The notes under the pieces were generated by a model. The model had not been told where the DNA came from. It made no database searches and saw only the letters and a list, made by a program, of their open reading frames with translations. The translations under genes were made by a program, and so were the position numbers. Shown here one piece after another: positions 27,066 through 35,882 of a stretch of DNA of 64,000 bases. The stretch comes from PALSA-1353 sp036267155. Lineage in GTDB: Bacteria; Planctomycetota; Phycisphaerae; Tepidisphaerales; Tepidisphaeraceae. The stretch lies in contig DATAWP010000041.1 in the NCBI GenBank assembly GCA_036267155.1, positions 124,001-188,000 on the forward strand, read 5' to 3'. Numbering within the stretch: position 1 is the stretch's first letter; every line of letters starts with the position of its first letter.

Positions 27066-27161
27066 GATTTGCCCAATGAGCTGTTCTTAATCTAGACTCG
27101 CGGGCTTTGCCAGAAACCTCGCGCTATGAGTTTGAAGAGCAACACTGGCCCGCTGAAGTCG

Positions 27162-27740
27162 TCAGCGCGCGTACGCGAAATAGAACAGCATACCGATCCC
27201 GTAAACACAGCTCGCGGTGAGGCACACAAGGCCCAATGCGTGATTCTTCACGCGCTTCCACCACAGGTAAACGCCGGTAAGGGCAAAGAGAATCATCGAG
27301 AGGCCGGCCAGGTCGCAGCAGAACGCGTATACGTCGAACAGGGGTTCGTTGTCGTAGCCCGCGATTTTGTGAAGCATGATCAGGGTTCCGATCCAGCCGG
27401 CACGTTGCGTAGTCAGGCGAACAGTGTGGTTCTGGGGATAGACATCCACACGAATACTCCGGCGGATGCTGACGACCCAGAAGAGGGTTCCATTTGGCGG
27501 CTGCTTTTGCGAAAACTGAATTCGCCCCGGTATAGCCAATTCTTTCTTCACATAGGCCGCCCGTTGGAGCAGCGGAAGGGTGCTGTCGACGTTGAGTGTC
27601 ACGGTCTGCCTCGTGGGTGCTGGCAGCCGTAGGAACCAGGGGCGATGCGCCATGATGTAGCCACTCACAAAATACATCATGAGAAACATCAGGATGATCA
27701 ATCCAGCGTACAAATGAATTTTGCGGAGAAGGTTGTACAT
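27162..27740 (-). CDS. PepSY-associated membrane protein, second of a pair
   Basis: A 192-residue inner-membrane protein with an N-terminal helix (HLYAGLIILMFLMMYFVSGY), a periplasmic domain, and C-terminal helices around LAGLSMILFALTGVYLWWKR and LVCLTASCVYGIGMLFYFAY. The pattern HxYxGL ... LHK ... TGVYLWWKR matches PepSY-associated transmembrane proteins, often linked to iron or reductase functions. It starts two bases after the stop of its upstream paralogue, so the two are co-translated neighbours. The natural ATG is at 27740; the open frame extending further is the neighbour in another frame. Confidence 0.75.
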   Translation of the reverse strand: MYNLLRKIHLYAGLIILMFLMMYFVSGYIMAHRPWFLRLPAPTRQTVTLNVDSTLPLLQRAAYVKKELAIPGRIQFSQKQPPNGTLFWVVSIRRSIRVDVYPQNHTVRLTTQRAGWIGTLIMLHKIAGYDNEPLFDVYAFCCDLAGLSMILFALTGVYLWWKRVKNHALGLVCLTASCVYGIGMLFYFAYAR

Positions 27741-27742
27741 GG

Positions 27743-28369
27743 CTACCCACGAAACGTGACGAGCAGCATGAGGGCAAGTGAGACGATTCCCGCGATGCCG
27801 ATCATGAGCAGGCCGATGCGACGTTCGCGCCTGCGGGCGGTCCACAGATAAACGCCGCTGATGCCGGCGAACATCACCACAAACGTGCAAAGATCGGTGT
27901 ACCAACTCCACGTGCTGGCGACGACCGAATCGGCGTAGACGAAATAGGATCCGTGGAGGTCTCGAATGAGCGTCCAAAAGCCTGTGCGTGTTTGAGTGAT
28001 TGTTGCACTCCCCTGATTGGACTGAACGTCGATGTCGTATTCCTTGCCCGGGCGAACGAAGTGGGCGTGGTAGGTGCCGGGGCTTGTCCAACTGCCGTTG
28101 GAATACGGATATGACTCGGCGAAGGATCGCATCGCCCGAAGAATCGCGGCGTTGTTCATTCGTTGCATCGCATCCGCTGGCGTTGCGCCGTCAGCCTTAA
28201 CAAGTGCTGGAATCGCGATCGGCTGCGTCCACGTCGTCTCAGTGGCCGACGGCTTGGTGAACGCGAAAGGGTGGTTGAAATTCAAGACGCTGATTCCGAA
28301 GAGAATGAGATAGCTGAAGCAGAGCAACCCGCCGTAGATGTGGAAGTTCAGCACGATTTTGCGAAGCAC
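27743..28369 (-). CDS. PepSY-associated membrane protein, first of a pair
   Basis: This 208-residue protein has the same layout as the next gene: N-terminal helix (HIYGGLLCFSYLILFGISVL), a periplasmic region (residues ~35-135), a LHGSYFV segment, then FVVMFAGISGVYLWTARRR and a last helix. The shared HxYxGL and GVYLW-basic motifs show the two are diverged paralogues, perhaps acting as a heterodimer. The base composition looks somewhat less GC-rich than in neighbours. The pair lies between direct repeats and beside a tRNA gene, which suggests acquisition or rearrangement (inference). Confidence 0.75.
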   Translation of the reverse strand: MLRKIVLNFHIYGGLLCFSYLILFGISVLNFNHPFAFTKPSATETTWTQPIAIPALVKADGATPADAMQRMNNAAILRAMRSFAESYPYSNGSWTSPGTYHAHFVRPGKEYDIDVQSNQGSATITQTRTGFWTLIRDLHGSYFVYADSVVASTWSWYTDLCTFVVMFAGISGVYLWTARRRERRIGLLMIGIAGIVSLALMLLVTFRG

Positions 28370-28425
28370 GCAAACCTCGGGTCATTGGGCGTCGGCCGTT
28401 ATCCATCACATGAGCATCTTCAGAA

Positions 28426-28537
28426 CGCGCCAATTTCTGCAAGAGATCGTAAAAGAGGGGCGCGGCGAGCGGTCCTTTCCGCGTAAACATTTCCGCGACC
28501 GCATCCAGCCGGGAATGACAATACGAGCGTAAAAACT
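28426..28537 (-). pseudogene. Direct repeat copy B: relic of a secreted-protein gene start
   Basis: About 91% identical to copy A at 26953-27065. On the minus strand an ATG at 28490 begins MFTRKGP, matching MFKRKGR of the giant protein. A single-base deletion then shifts the frame, and similarity ends after about 22 codons, before the LEPRVLLS motif. It is a decayed 5' fragment, ending 11 bases from the 3' end of the tRNA-Lys gene. Confidence 0.8.
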
Positions 28538-28547
28538 CTGGTCGAAT

Positions 28548-28620
<73 letters not shown>

Positions 28621-28640
28621 GCGCTTCTAACGGACGGGGA

Positions 28641-28669
28641 AGAATAGGCGAATTGACGGCAACCGGCAA
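28641..28669 (-). promoter_or_regulatory. Candidate sigma-70 promoter of tRNA-Lys
   Basis: On the minus strand TTGCCG (28669-28664) and TATTCT (28646-28641) are separated by 17 bases, and the -10 box ends 20 bases before the tRNA 5' end. Both boxes are imperfect, but spacing and position suit a stable-RNA promoter. Confidence 0.45.
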
Positions 28670-28726
28670 ATTGCCGTTACCGGCTCAGCCAAATCCTGAT
28701 AGGTTGGTCCGCAGAAGGAAGTGCCT

Positions 28727-29686
28727 ATGAAAGCGATTCGCGTTCATTCGTTCGGCGAGCCGGATGTGCTGAAGTGGGAGAATGCGCCCGAGCCGTCGGC
28801 CGGGCCGGGACAGGTGCTGGTGCGCCTGCGGGCGGTCGGTGTGAATCCGGTCGAGACATCCATCCGTGCGGGGAAATTTGGGCCGCAGAAATTCCCCTAC
28901 ACGCCCGGCAACGACTCGGCCGGCGTGGTGGAGGCCGTGGGCACAGGGGTGAAGAATTTCAAGCCGGGCGATCGCGTTTACACCGACAAGACCATCACCG
29001 GCTCGTACGCGGAACTGACGCTCGCCGAGGCGGTTTACGTGCATCCGCTCCCGCAGCGTGTGACGTTCCAGCAGGGCGCGGGCGTTGGAATCGCCGGGGG
29101 GACGGCGTATCGCGGACTCTTTCAGCGCGGGCGTGGTCTGCCGGCTGAGACCGTGCTGATTCACGGGGCCACCGGCGGCGTGGGAGTGTCGGCGGTTCAA
29201 CTCGCGCGGGCGGCGGGAATGAACGTATTCGCGACCTCTAGCAGCGATAAGGGAAGAAAATTCGCACTCGAGCAGGGCGCCCATCATGCGACGGATCACG
29301 ATATCACCCAGCGGGTCGATGACGTGAAATCGCTCACCGATGGCAAAGGTTTCGACCTGATCCTGGAAATGGCCGCCGACAAAAATCTCGCGTCGGATCT
29401 GACTGCCATCGGCCGCGGCGGGCGAATCGTCATCATCGGGAGCCACGGAAAAATCGAGGTCGAGCCACGCGAAGCGATGGCCCGCGAAGCCGACATCCTC
29501 GGCCTGATGCTCTTTGGCGCAACGCCGCTCGAGCATCGCGCGATATACAGCGCCCTCACCGCCGCGATGGAAGCGGGCACATTTCGGCCCGTCGTCGGAC
29601 TGGAACTTCCATTGGCCGAGGCCCCGCGGGCGCATCGCGACGTGATGCAAGGCGAGCAGTTTGGGAAAATCGTCATGATTCCCTGA
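28727..29686 (+). CDS. NADPH:quinone oxidoreductase (zeta-crystallin type)
   Basis: A 319-residue medium-chain dehydrogenase of the zinc-free quinone oxidoreductase group, which reduces quinones with NADPH. The N-terminal substrate domain has PGNDSAGVVEAVG and GDRVY; the nucleotide domain has HGATGGVGVSAVQLA. No structural zinc cysteines are present, as expected. GRGGRIVIIGSHG matches the family C-terminal strand. AAGGA lies 7 bases before the ATG at 28727, which I prefer to the GTG six bases earlier. It ends 4 bases from the convergent regulatory-domain protein. Confidence 0.92.
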   Translation: MKAIRVHSFGEPDVLKWENAPEPSAGPGQVLVRLRAVGVNPVETSIRAGKFGPQKFPYTPGNDSAGVVEAVGTGVKNFKPGDRVYTDKTITGSYAELTLAEAVYVHPLPQRVTFQQGAGVGIAGGTAYRGLFQRGRGLPAETVLIHGATGGVGVSAVQLARAAGMNVFATSSSDKGRKFALEQGAHHATDHDITQRVDDVKSLTDGKGFDLILEMAADKNLASDLTAIGRGGRIVIIGSHGKIEVEPREAMAREADILGLMLFGATPLEHRAIYSALTAAMEAGTFRPVVGLELPLAEAPRAHRDVMQGEQFGKIVMIP

Positions 29687-29689
29687 AGA

Positions 29690-31018
29690 TCAGGGCTGGG
29701 TGGCCGGCGTGGGTTTTAACTTCAGATCGACCGGCGAGCCAAGCGTGACAATTTGCTCGTGATCCGGCGTCAGCTCCTGCGTGGTATCTCGCAAACCCTT
29801 CGCTGACACGTAGAATGTCACGGCATCGGCGGGCGCTTCGGTCCAGCGAAATTCGCCTTGTGCATTCGTCGGCAAAAACTCCCGCAGCGAATGATTCCCG
29901 CGCCAGCTTTCCAAAAATAATGCCGCATGAGGAACCGGCGCGCCCGAGGTGTCCACCACCTTGCCGCCGATCCAATGCGCCGCCGACAATTTGATCGTCG
30001 CATATTTCTTCTCCTGGCCCATCGTGAATCGCAGCATTGCCGGCGCGTAATGTTTGGCCCGAACCGTCAGCACCACCTCTTTCCCCGGCTCAAATGCGTA
30101 GCTGAATTTGCCCGAGGCATCCGTCGTCTGCGCGGGAATGGCATTGTCCTGTTGTCGATTCGGCCCGATCCCCACCGACGCGCCCTCCACCGGCGATTCG
30201 TCCGAACTAACCACCACGCCCTCGACGGCGATGCCGCGATGCAATGTGAACGTGGCCGTGCCGTCATATAATTTCGAAACCGGCGAAAACGGCCGCGGCG
30301 ACCAGGAATCTCCCGTTACGTAATGATCGTCCAACGCCGTCAATCCGATTTCATCGCAGTTCCGCGGCGCGCCCGTGAAAACCCAGCTTCCATCCGCGGC
30401 GCTCTTGACCGGTTTGTTCCTGTTGTAGCCGTTGACATCGATCTCCTCATGCGGATTGGAAGACTTTTTTCGGAACTGAAGGATCACAACGGCTCCCGCC
30501 ACCGGGTGGCCGTCATCATCGACGATCTTGCCGCGAACCTTCGTCGATTTCTCCATCCCCAGCGTGTACTTGCGCGGAATAACTTGCGGCGGATCGCTGG
30601 ATTGCCAAACAACGCGCTCGGCAACATATCCCCGGCCGCTGACGCGGATGGAGAAGAAATTCTGAGTGTAATCTTCAGGGGCGGTGGGAAACGGCACGCG
30701 AACATGGCCGCTCTCGTCGGTGGTTCCCCGATACCGGATTTTCTCGCCGCTGGTTTGCACGGTCAATCGGACAATCGGCTGTTTGGTGACTTGATCGACG
30801 GCAAGAAAATCCATGGTCTTGCCGACGGGGGCGTTTTCATTTGCGCCATTGCCTGATCCAGGCCCGGCCGACGGGATCGCAATGCCCGTATCGGGAACAT
30901 CCAGATTCGCTCCGGTGGCGCCGTTCGGAAACGACGTGTTGACCCCCCAGTAAATCCCCGCCGACACGAGCAGCAGAATCAGAATAATCAGGCCGACGAT
31001 GACCCCGCGTTTTCCCAT
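29690..31018 (-). CDS. Membrane-anchored carboxypeptidase-regulatory-like repeat protein
   Basis: A 442-residue protein with an N-terminal membrane anchor (VGLIILILLLVSAGIYWGV), a Gly/Asn-rich spacer, and at least three beta-sandwich units of the carboxypeptidase regulatory-like type. Examples are TKVRGKIVDDDGHPVAGAVV, GIAVEGVVVSSDESPVEGA and HWIGGKVVDTSGAPVPHAAL, with DASGKF or NAQGEF turns between them. Such domains are usually extracellular spacers or binding modules. No catalytic domain is visible. It starts 86 bases from the divergent recO gene. Confidence 0.75.
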   Translation of the reverse strand: MGKRGVIVGLIILILLLVSAGIYWGVNTSFPNGATGANLDVPDTGIAIPSAGPGSGNGANENAPVGKTMDFLAVDQVTKQPIVRLTVQTSGEKIRYRGTTDESGHVRVPFPTAPEDYTQNFFSIRVSGRGYVAERVVWQSSDPPQVIPRKYTLGMEKSTKVRGKIVDDDGHPVAGAVVILQFRKKSSNPHEEIDVNGYNRNKPVKSAADGSWVFTGAPRNCDEIGLTALDDHYVTGDSWSPRPFSPVSKLYDGTATFTLHRGIAVEGVVVSSDESPVEGASVGIGPNRQQDNAIPAQTTDASGKFSYAFEPGKEVVLTVRAKHYAPAMLRFTMGQEKKYATIKLSAAHWIGGKVVDTSGAPVPHAALFLESWRGNHSLREFLPTNAQGEFRWTEAPADAVTFYVSAKGLRDTTQELTPDHEQIVTLGSPVDLKLKPTPATQP

Positions 31019-31104
31019 ATCGTGGGAATTCTATCACGGGCTTCGCGGCTGCAACATCGCCGCTGACTTACCAAAAACGTCGGGACAACGTCTATAATCC
31101 TGCG

Positions 31105-31926
31105 ATGCCCCTGGTCGCCGATCCCTGCATCTGCCTTCGCAAGCTCGATTACAGCGAGACCTCGCAGATTCTCATGCTCCTGTCGCGCAGCCATGGCATC
31201 GTGCGCGTCATGGCCAAGGGCGCCCATCGCCGGACCAAAGCCGGCGCAAGCCGATTCGACGGAGGCATTGATCTGCTCGATGTGGGCCAGGGCGTATTCA
31301 CACCCGACACATCGCGCGAGCTTGCCCTGATCACAGATTGGAAGCTGGAAGACGGGCATCTGAGCCTCCGCCACAGCCTGCGGGCACTTTATCTGGGCAT
31401 CTACGCGGCGGAATTGGTCTCCGTTTTATTCGAAGAGCATGATCCCCTTCCCAACGTATTCGATCAGTTGCAGCACGTCCTCGGCGAATTGGCGACACGC
31501 CGGCTTGAACAATCCTTTCTCGCTTTTCAGTTGAGTCTTCTGCGCGAAGCCGGGTTCCTGCCTGAGTTCACCGTTTGCGTCAATTGCGGCTCGCCCGTCG
31601 GCGACGGTGTTTCCTTCTCCCCATCCCGCGGCGGGGTTGTTTGCCGAAATTGCCAAAGCGGATTTCCAGATCGCCTGGGTTTGGATATCCGGCTTCTCCG
31701 GCTGCTGCAGATGATCCTCTCCATTCCCGCCCAAGGCGCATCGGGCCGGTTGCCCCAATTAACCCGGCATCAAACCGATCCGATTAATCTATTGCTCGCC
31801 GAGCACATCCAACATGCCCTGGGCCATCGGCTGCGGTCGGCATACTATGTTCTGCCGGGTCGTCGATTCGCGCCGCAGGATGCAGCGCAACAATTGGCGT
31901 GCAATTCCACTGGTCACGGCGCATAA
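31105..31926 (+). CDS. recO: DNA repair protein RecO
   Basis: RecO anneals DNA strands and, with RecR, loads RecA in the RecFOR gap-repair pathway. The N-terminal OB fold has CLRKLDYSETSQILMLLSRSHG and VMAKGAHRR. The helical domain carries a zinc site with Cys158-x2-Cys161 and Cys180-x2-Cys183 (CVNCG, CRNCQ). At 273 residues it is somewhat longer than many RecO proteins, with an additional basic C-terminal tail. It is separated by 46 bases from the downstream protease gene. With addAB nearby, both major recombination-loading pathways are represented. Confidence 0.92.
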   Translation: MPLVADPCICLRKLDYSETSQILMLLSRSHGIVRVMAKGAHRRTKAGASRFDGGIDLLDVGQGVFTPDTSRELALITDWKLEDGHLSLRHSLRALYLGIYAAELVSVLFEEHDPLPNVFDQLQHVLGELATRRLEQSFLAFQLSLLREAGFLPEFTVCVNCGSPVGDGVSFSPSRGGVVCRNCQSGFPDRLGLDIRLLRLLQMILSIPAQGASGRLPQLTRHQTDPINLLLAEHIQHALGHRLRSAYYVLPGRRFAPQDAAQQLACNSTGHGA

Positions 31927-31972
31927 TGCCCGTGGCATCACGTGGCGTGGCGTTTTTTGCCGGGATTCTGGT

Positions 31973-33583
31973 ATGCGGCTGAAGACGATTTTGGGTTTGT
32001 TGGTCCCCATGCTAATGCTGATCGTCTCGGCCGCGTGGGCGGGCAAAATCGTTATGAAAGACGGCACCGTTCTCGAGGGGACCGTCATCAAGACCGCCGA
32101 CGGATACTGGGTCAAAACTTCCGATGGAACCACCAAAACCGTGGCTGCCGAGGATGTGCAATCCGTTGACAACGGCGATTCCGATTCCGCCGCATCCCCC
32201 GACGCCGGCAGCGTCGCCACCGACGACGCGTCGGTAGCCTTTCGCACCGCCCAGGACCATGCCTCCGAAGCCGAATCCGCCCTGGCGGCCGTTTCCATCT
32301 GGCAGAAATTCGTTGACAAATATCCCGACAGTTCCGACATCCCCGCCGCGCGCCAGGAATTGGATCGCTGGAAAAAGCTGGCCACCGACGGAGCCGAGAA
32401 AGTCAACGGCCAATGGGTCGGCGGCGATCAGCTCAGGAAAATCATCGCCCAGGCGGACGAACTCACCGGCCAGTCCGTCGACATGCTCGAAAAGGATGAA
32501 ACCCTTCAGGCCATCGATAAGCTCAAGCAAAGCGTCAAGATTTATCCCAACTCGTTTATGACGAACTATGCGCTGGGGTACGTCTCCATGCAGGAGCGGG
32601 ATTACGACGAAGCGGCGCAGTATTTCTCCACCTCCACCCGTCTGCGTCCCCAGTCGGCCGAGGCGGAAAACAACCTGGCTGTCGCCAACTTCTTCCGAAA
32701 GCGCTTTGAGATCGCCATTGACGAATTTGTCAGCGCCGTCACGATCGAAGACAGCAAGGACCTCGCGCAAAACCTGGTGACGGCGCTCGCCCTCGCTCCG
32801 TCCGATTTCCGCACGCTGCCGCGAATGAAATCGACGCTGGAGGCGGCCAGTCTGCTTCAAAACAAATACGACATCACCGGTCCTGCGACCGACGAACGCT
32901 TTTGGATCCTTCCTCCGCCGGTGTCGCACAACCACCACGGCCTCATTCCCGGCGGACGCACCGGCTCCCTTGCCTGGAGCGGCACCGGATTCTTCATCGA
33001 CGACGCCGGTCTGATCCTGACCAATCGCCACGTCGCCAAGGGAGCCAAAAACCTTCTGGTCGTGCTGCCCAGCGGCGATTCGGTTTCCGCCGATGTCGTC
33101 GCGATCGACGATCAATTTGATCTCGCCCTGATCCGCGCCCACGTCAAAGGGAAGATCCCGTTCCTTCGCCTCGCTCCGGAGGATTCGCCCAATGAAGGCG
33201 CCGACTGCGTTGTGATGGGATTCCCCATGATCAGCGAGCTTGGCGCCGACCTGAAAATCACCCGAGGGGTTGTCTCCTCAAGCGCTCAGGACCAGGGCAA
33301 CGGCGCCGATGTCCTGACCGACGCGAAGGTCAACCCCGGCAACAGCGGCGGGCCCATCGTCGATAAATTCGGCAACGTCATGGCCATCGTTTGCATGAAG
33401 AGCATCACTACGGGAGAATACGATAGTTACGGCATCGGCATCAGCGCTGGGCATATCCGTGAATTCCTCAAGCGCAACCACGTCGAGGTTCAGCCGGGCG
33501 CCGAAGGAAGCGCCGTGCTTTCGACCGAGCAAGCCGTCACCAAGGTGAAGCCGGCGACGATCTGCATCCTGGCTACGAACTAA
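31973..33583 (+). CDS. Secreted trypsin-like serine protease with TPR region
   Basis: A 536-residue exported protein. A signal peptide (LLVPMLMLIVSAAWA) is followed by a short beta unit (IVMKDGTVLEGTVIKTADGYW), an alpha-helical TPR-like region (~90-290, with NSFMTNYALGYVSMQERDYDEAAQYF split over repeats) and a chymotrypsin-fold domain. The catalytic triad is His353 (NRHVA), Asp383 and Ser458 (NPGNSGGP), placing it with HtrA-type proteases, though no PDZ domain follows. The ATG at 31973 is chosen because it begins the signal peptide; the open frame upstream overlaps recO. Periplasmic protein quality control is a likely role (inference). Confidence 0.85.
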   Translation: MRLKTILGLLVPMLMLIVSAAWAGKIVMKDGTVLEGTVIKTADGYWVKTSDGTTKTVAAEDVQSVDNGDSDSAASPDAGSVATDDASVAFRTAQDHASEAESALAAVSIWQKFVDKYPDSSDIPAARQELDRWKKLATDGAEKVNGQWVGGDQLRKIIAQADELTGQSVDMLEKDETLQAIDKLKQSVKIYPNSFMTNYALGYVSMQERDYDEAAQYFSTSTRLRPQSAEAENNLAVANFFRKRFEIAIDEFVSAVTIEDSKDLAQNLVTALALAPSDFRTLPRMKSTLEAASLLQNKYDITGPATDERFWILPPPVSHNHHGLIPGGRTGSLAWSGTGFFIDDAGLILTNRHVAKGAKNLLVVLPSGDSVSADVVAIDDQFDLALIRAHVKGKIPFLRLAPEDSPNEGADCVVMGFPMISELGADLKITRGVVSSSAQDQGNGADVLTDAKVNPGNSGGPIVDKFGNVMAIVCMKSITTGEYDSYGIGISAGHIREFLKRNHVEVQPGAEGSAVLSTEQAVTKVKPATICILATN

Positions 33584-33676
33584 ATGGAAGACAGTTCTCG
33601 AATTCCGATTCGATTCAGCCGCGGCCCAAAGGGAAACGCCCGGTTGACAAGATTTGACTTGGGGCCGGTCATTTAA

Positions 33677-34552
33677 GTGGCGTCACGCAAACGAACCAAA
33701 TTCCGCGACGTTTTGTTTCGTCGCTTCATTCCGCGGGATGCGCACAGCTCCCTGCGGCTGTGGCTCGTGGGATCGTGGGAAGATCGAACTCCCCAATTGA
33801 TCTCCGACTTCAATACCGATCCCGTGCTGGTCCTGGCCCCCCACCCCGACGACGAAGTGATCGGTCCCGGCGGCACCGTTCGCCGGCACATCCTCGCCGG
33901 CGCGCCGGTCACGGTCGCCATTCTGACCGACGGCCGCTGGGGAGGATACAACGCCGACGGCACGCTCGTTGAGCGGCGAAAACAGGAGAGCCGCCGTGCC
34001 GCCGAAATCCTCGGCGCCCCGCCACCCGTCTTTTTCGACGCGCCCGACTGCAACCTCCAGGAAACCTCCGAACTCCTCGCCCGTGTCGGCAAACTCTTCA
34101 CCGAGAAAAAACCCAAATACGTTTACCTCCCCGCCCTCAGCGACGGCCATCCCGACCACTGGTCCACCAACCGGCTCGTGAATGCCCTGTTTCCCACGCT
34201 GCCCAGGGAAATGTCGAGGCGCATCATTCTCCGAGGCTACGAGGTCTGGACTCCCGCGCTGGCCAATCGCTACGTGGACATCACGTCAATGGTTGACCTG
34301 AAGCGCCAGGCCATTGAGGCTTTTCCCAGCCAGACCAGTTCCGACGACTACGCCGCCGCCGCCCTGGGTTTGAACCGATATCGCTCCCTTCAACACCTTC
34401 ACGGCCGCGGCTACGCCGAAGCCTTCAATCAGATGACCGCCGACGAGTTCCGTTACTTGTTCACCGCCGCAAGCCTCCGCCACAAAGTGCCGCCCACGCC
34501 CAACCCCGACCTAGCGCCGGTGCAACGCGCCGCGAGCTTCTCCCCAAAATAA
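33677..34552 (+). CDS. PIG-L/LmbE-type N-acetylglucosamine deacetylase
   Basis: Members of this zinc-dependent family remove acetyl groups from N-acetylglucosamine-containing compounds. The metal motif PHPDDE is at residues 55-60, with a downstream DGHPDHWSTNRLV providing the further zinc histidine. TVAILTDGRWGGYN and RRKQESRRAAEILG are family-typical. It is 291 residues long. The start is GTG at 33677, with no evident ribosome site, so the exact N-terminus is uncertain. Given the envelope genes nearby, a glycan or glycolipid substrate is plausible. Confidence 0.85.
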   Translation: MASRKRTKFRDVLFRRFIPRDAHSSLRLWLVGSWEDRTPQLISDFNTDPVLVLAPHPDDEVIGPGGTVRRHILAGAPVTVAILTDGRWGGYNADGTLVERRKQESRRAAEILGAPPPVFFDAPDCNLQETSELLARVGKLFTEKKPKYVYLPALSDGHPDHWSTNRLVNALFPTLPREMSRRIILRGYEVWTPALANRYVDITSMVDLKRQAIEAFPSQTSSDDYAAAALGLNRYRSLQHLHGRGYAEAFNQMTADEFRYLFTAASLRHKVPPTPNPDLAPVQRAASFSPK

Positions 34553-34675
34553 TCCCGCTTCCATTTCCCCCCTTCCCCGCGCAAACTGTCCTTCACGAGC
34601 ACCGTCGTTCCCGAAACGTTCCAGGAACTCCTTCCGCAGGCGCGCAAGCTCCATCGCCCCGCGGTCGAAGCCGTC

Positions 34676-35311
34676 TTGCGCGCCCACTATCCCCGCGTTT
34701 GCCGCATCGCCTACGCCCTCTGCGGCGACGATGACGCCGCAAAGCTGGCCGTCAAAATCGTCATGAATCAGAGCCTTCGCGCACTGCCCAATTGGCGAAG
34801 CGAGGTCAAAGCGACCAATTGGTTCCTTCATCACACCATTCTCAAATGCCGCGAGCTCGCCCCGCCTCCGCAGGACGTGAATCGGGATCCGCTGCTGCGC
34901 CGATTGATTCGTCCCTCGCCCGAATACATCGCGTTCCTGCGCGCCTTTCGTCTTCTCCCGCCGCAGCAGCGCGAGGCGTTCGTGCTCTTCCGCGGCGAAA
35001 AGCTGGACCCGCGCCAAGCCGCCGTCGCCATGGACTGTTCCACCGCCGCCGCCGCCAATCACCTCGCCGCCGCCAACCAAGCCCTCACCACGATCGCCGC
35101 CGACACCTTCGAAGATCGTGCCAATGCCCTCATGCGCGTCTATGCCTCCCTGACCCCTCCCGACGAGCTGATCGTCGGCGACGTCGGCATCGTCGCCCGC
35201 CGCATCGGCTGGCGAAAATTCCTGAAAAACATGGAACGATTGCTCGCCCTGCTCATCCTCGTCGCCATCGCGTGGATCATCTGGCGAATTTCGAGGATGA
35301 TCGTGATTTAG
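34676..35311 (+). CDS. ECF sigma-like protein with C-terminal membrane anchor
   Basis: The first ~60 residues (HYPRVCRIAYALCGDDDAA, then NQSLRALPNW) resemble sigma region 2. LLPPQQREAFVLF, then QAAVAMDCSTAAAANHLAAA, resembles the region 4 helix-turn-helix. Unlike ordinary ECF factors it ends in a hydrophobic helix (LLALLILVAIAWIIWRI), so it would be tethered to the inner membrane. The start is unclear: TTG at 34676 is used, but the frame stays open to a CTG at 34586 with convincing sequence (PETFQELLPQARKL). A DUF456 gene follows after 22 bases. A promoter-recognition role is inference; key -10 contact residues are not obvious. Confidence 0.6.
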   Translation: MRAHYPRVCRIAYALCGDDDAAKLAVKIVMNQSLRALPNWRSEVKATNWFLHHTILKCRELAPPPQDVNRDPLLRRLIRPSPEYIAFLRAFRLLPPQQREAFVLFRGEKLDPRQAAVAMDCSTAAAANHLAAANQALTTIAADTFEDRANALMRVYASLTPPDELIVGDVGIVARRIGWRKFLKNMERLLALLILVAIAWIIWRISRMIVI

Positions 35312-35333
35312 GAAGGTACGGAAACACGCAGGG

Positions 35334-35837
35334 ATGATCTGGCTCTATTACATTCTTCTTCTCCTGCTCGCGGCAGCCGGCATCATCCTGCTCATCTGCA
35401 CCCTCCCCGGCCTCTGGCTCATCACCGGATCGGCCGCCATTTATGCCCTGATCACTCACGAGCGGCACCTCGGATTCAAAACGCTGATCACACTGCTCAT
35501 CCTGAGCCTCGCCGGCGAAGCGTTTGAACTCCTCGCCGGCAGCGCCGCCGCCAGAAAATCCGGCGGCGGACGCCGCGGCATGATCGGCGGAATCGTCGGC
35601 GGACTCCTCGGCGGAATTGTCGGCAGCTTCTTCTTCCCAATCGTCCTCTCCATCGTCGGCATCTGCATCGGAAGCTTCGTCGGCGCCTCAGGCTTCGAAC
35701 TCCTCGGCGGAAAACACCCCCTCCAATCCGTCAGCATCGGCTGGGGCGCCGCCAAGGGCCGGTTTCAGGGAATGATCCTGAAACTCGCAATCGGCCTCGT
35801 GATGGCCCTCCTCGTGCTGATCGCCGCGTTTCCATAG
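35334..35837 (+). CDS. DUF456 family membrane protein
   Basis: A 167-residue hydrophobic protein matching DUF456: two N-terminal helices (YYILLLLLAAAGIILLICTL, LWLITGSAAIYALI), an FKTLITLLILSLAGEAFELLAG segment split by a helix boundary, glycine-zipper stretches (GGIVGGLLGGIVGS, GICIGSFVGASG) and a last helix. The glycine zippers suggest oligomerisation in the membrane. The function of the family is not known. It is probably co-transcribed with the upstream membrane-anchored sigma-like gene. Confidence 0.8.
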   Translation: MIWLYYILLLLLAAAGIILLICTLPGLWLITGSAAIYALITHERHLGFKTLITLLILSLAGEAFELLAGSAAARKSGGGRRGMIGGIVGGLLGGIVGSFFFPIVLSIVGICIGSFVGASGFELLGGKHPLQSVSIGWGAAKGRFQGMILKLAIGLVMALLVLIAAFP

Positions 35838-35882
35838 AAATGCGTTCGACTTCGCACGAATGTTAGGCTATTGTTTGCCCTC

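Noticed and set aside
28656..28677. Inverted repeat ACGGCAA/TTGCCGT upstream of tRNA-Lys considered as an attachment site or terminator
   Set aside because: No copy is found at the far end of the PepSY segment and no T-run follows; it overlaps the likely tRNA promoter instead.
30323..30856. Plus-strand open frame opposite the carboxypeptidase-regulatory-like gene
   Set aside because: It mirrors the codon pattern of the real gene and has no recognisable motif or ribosome site.
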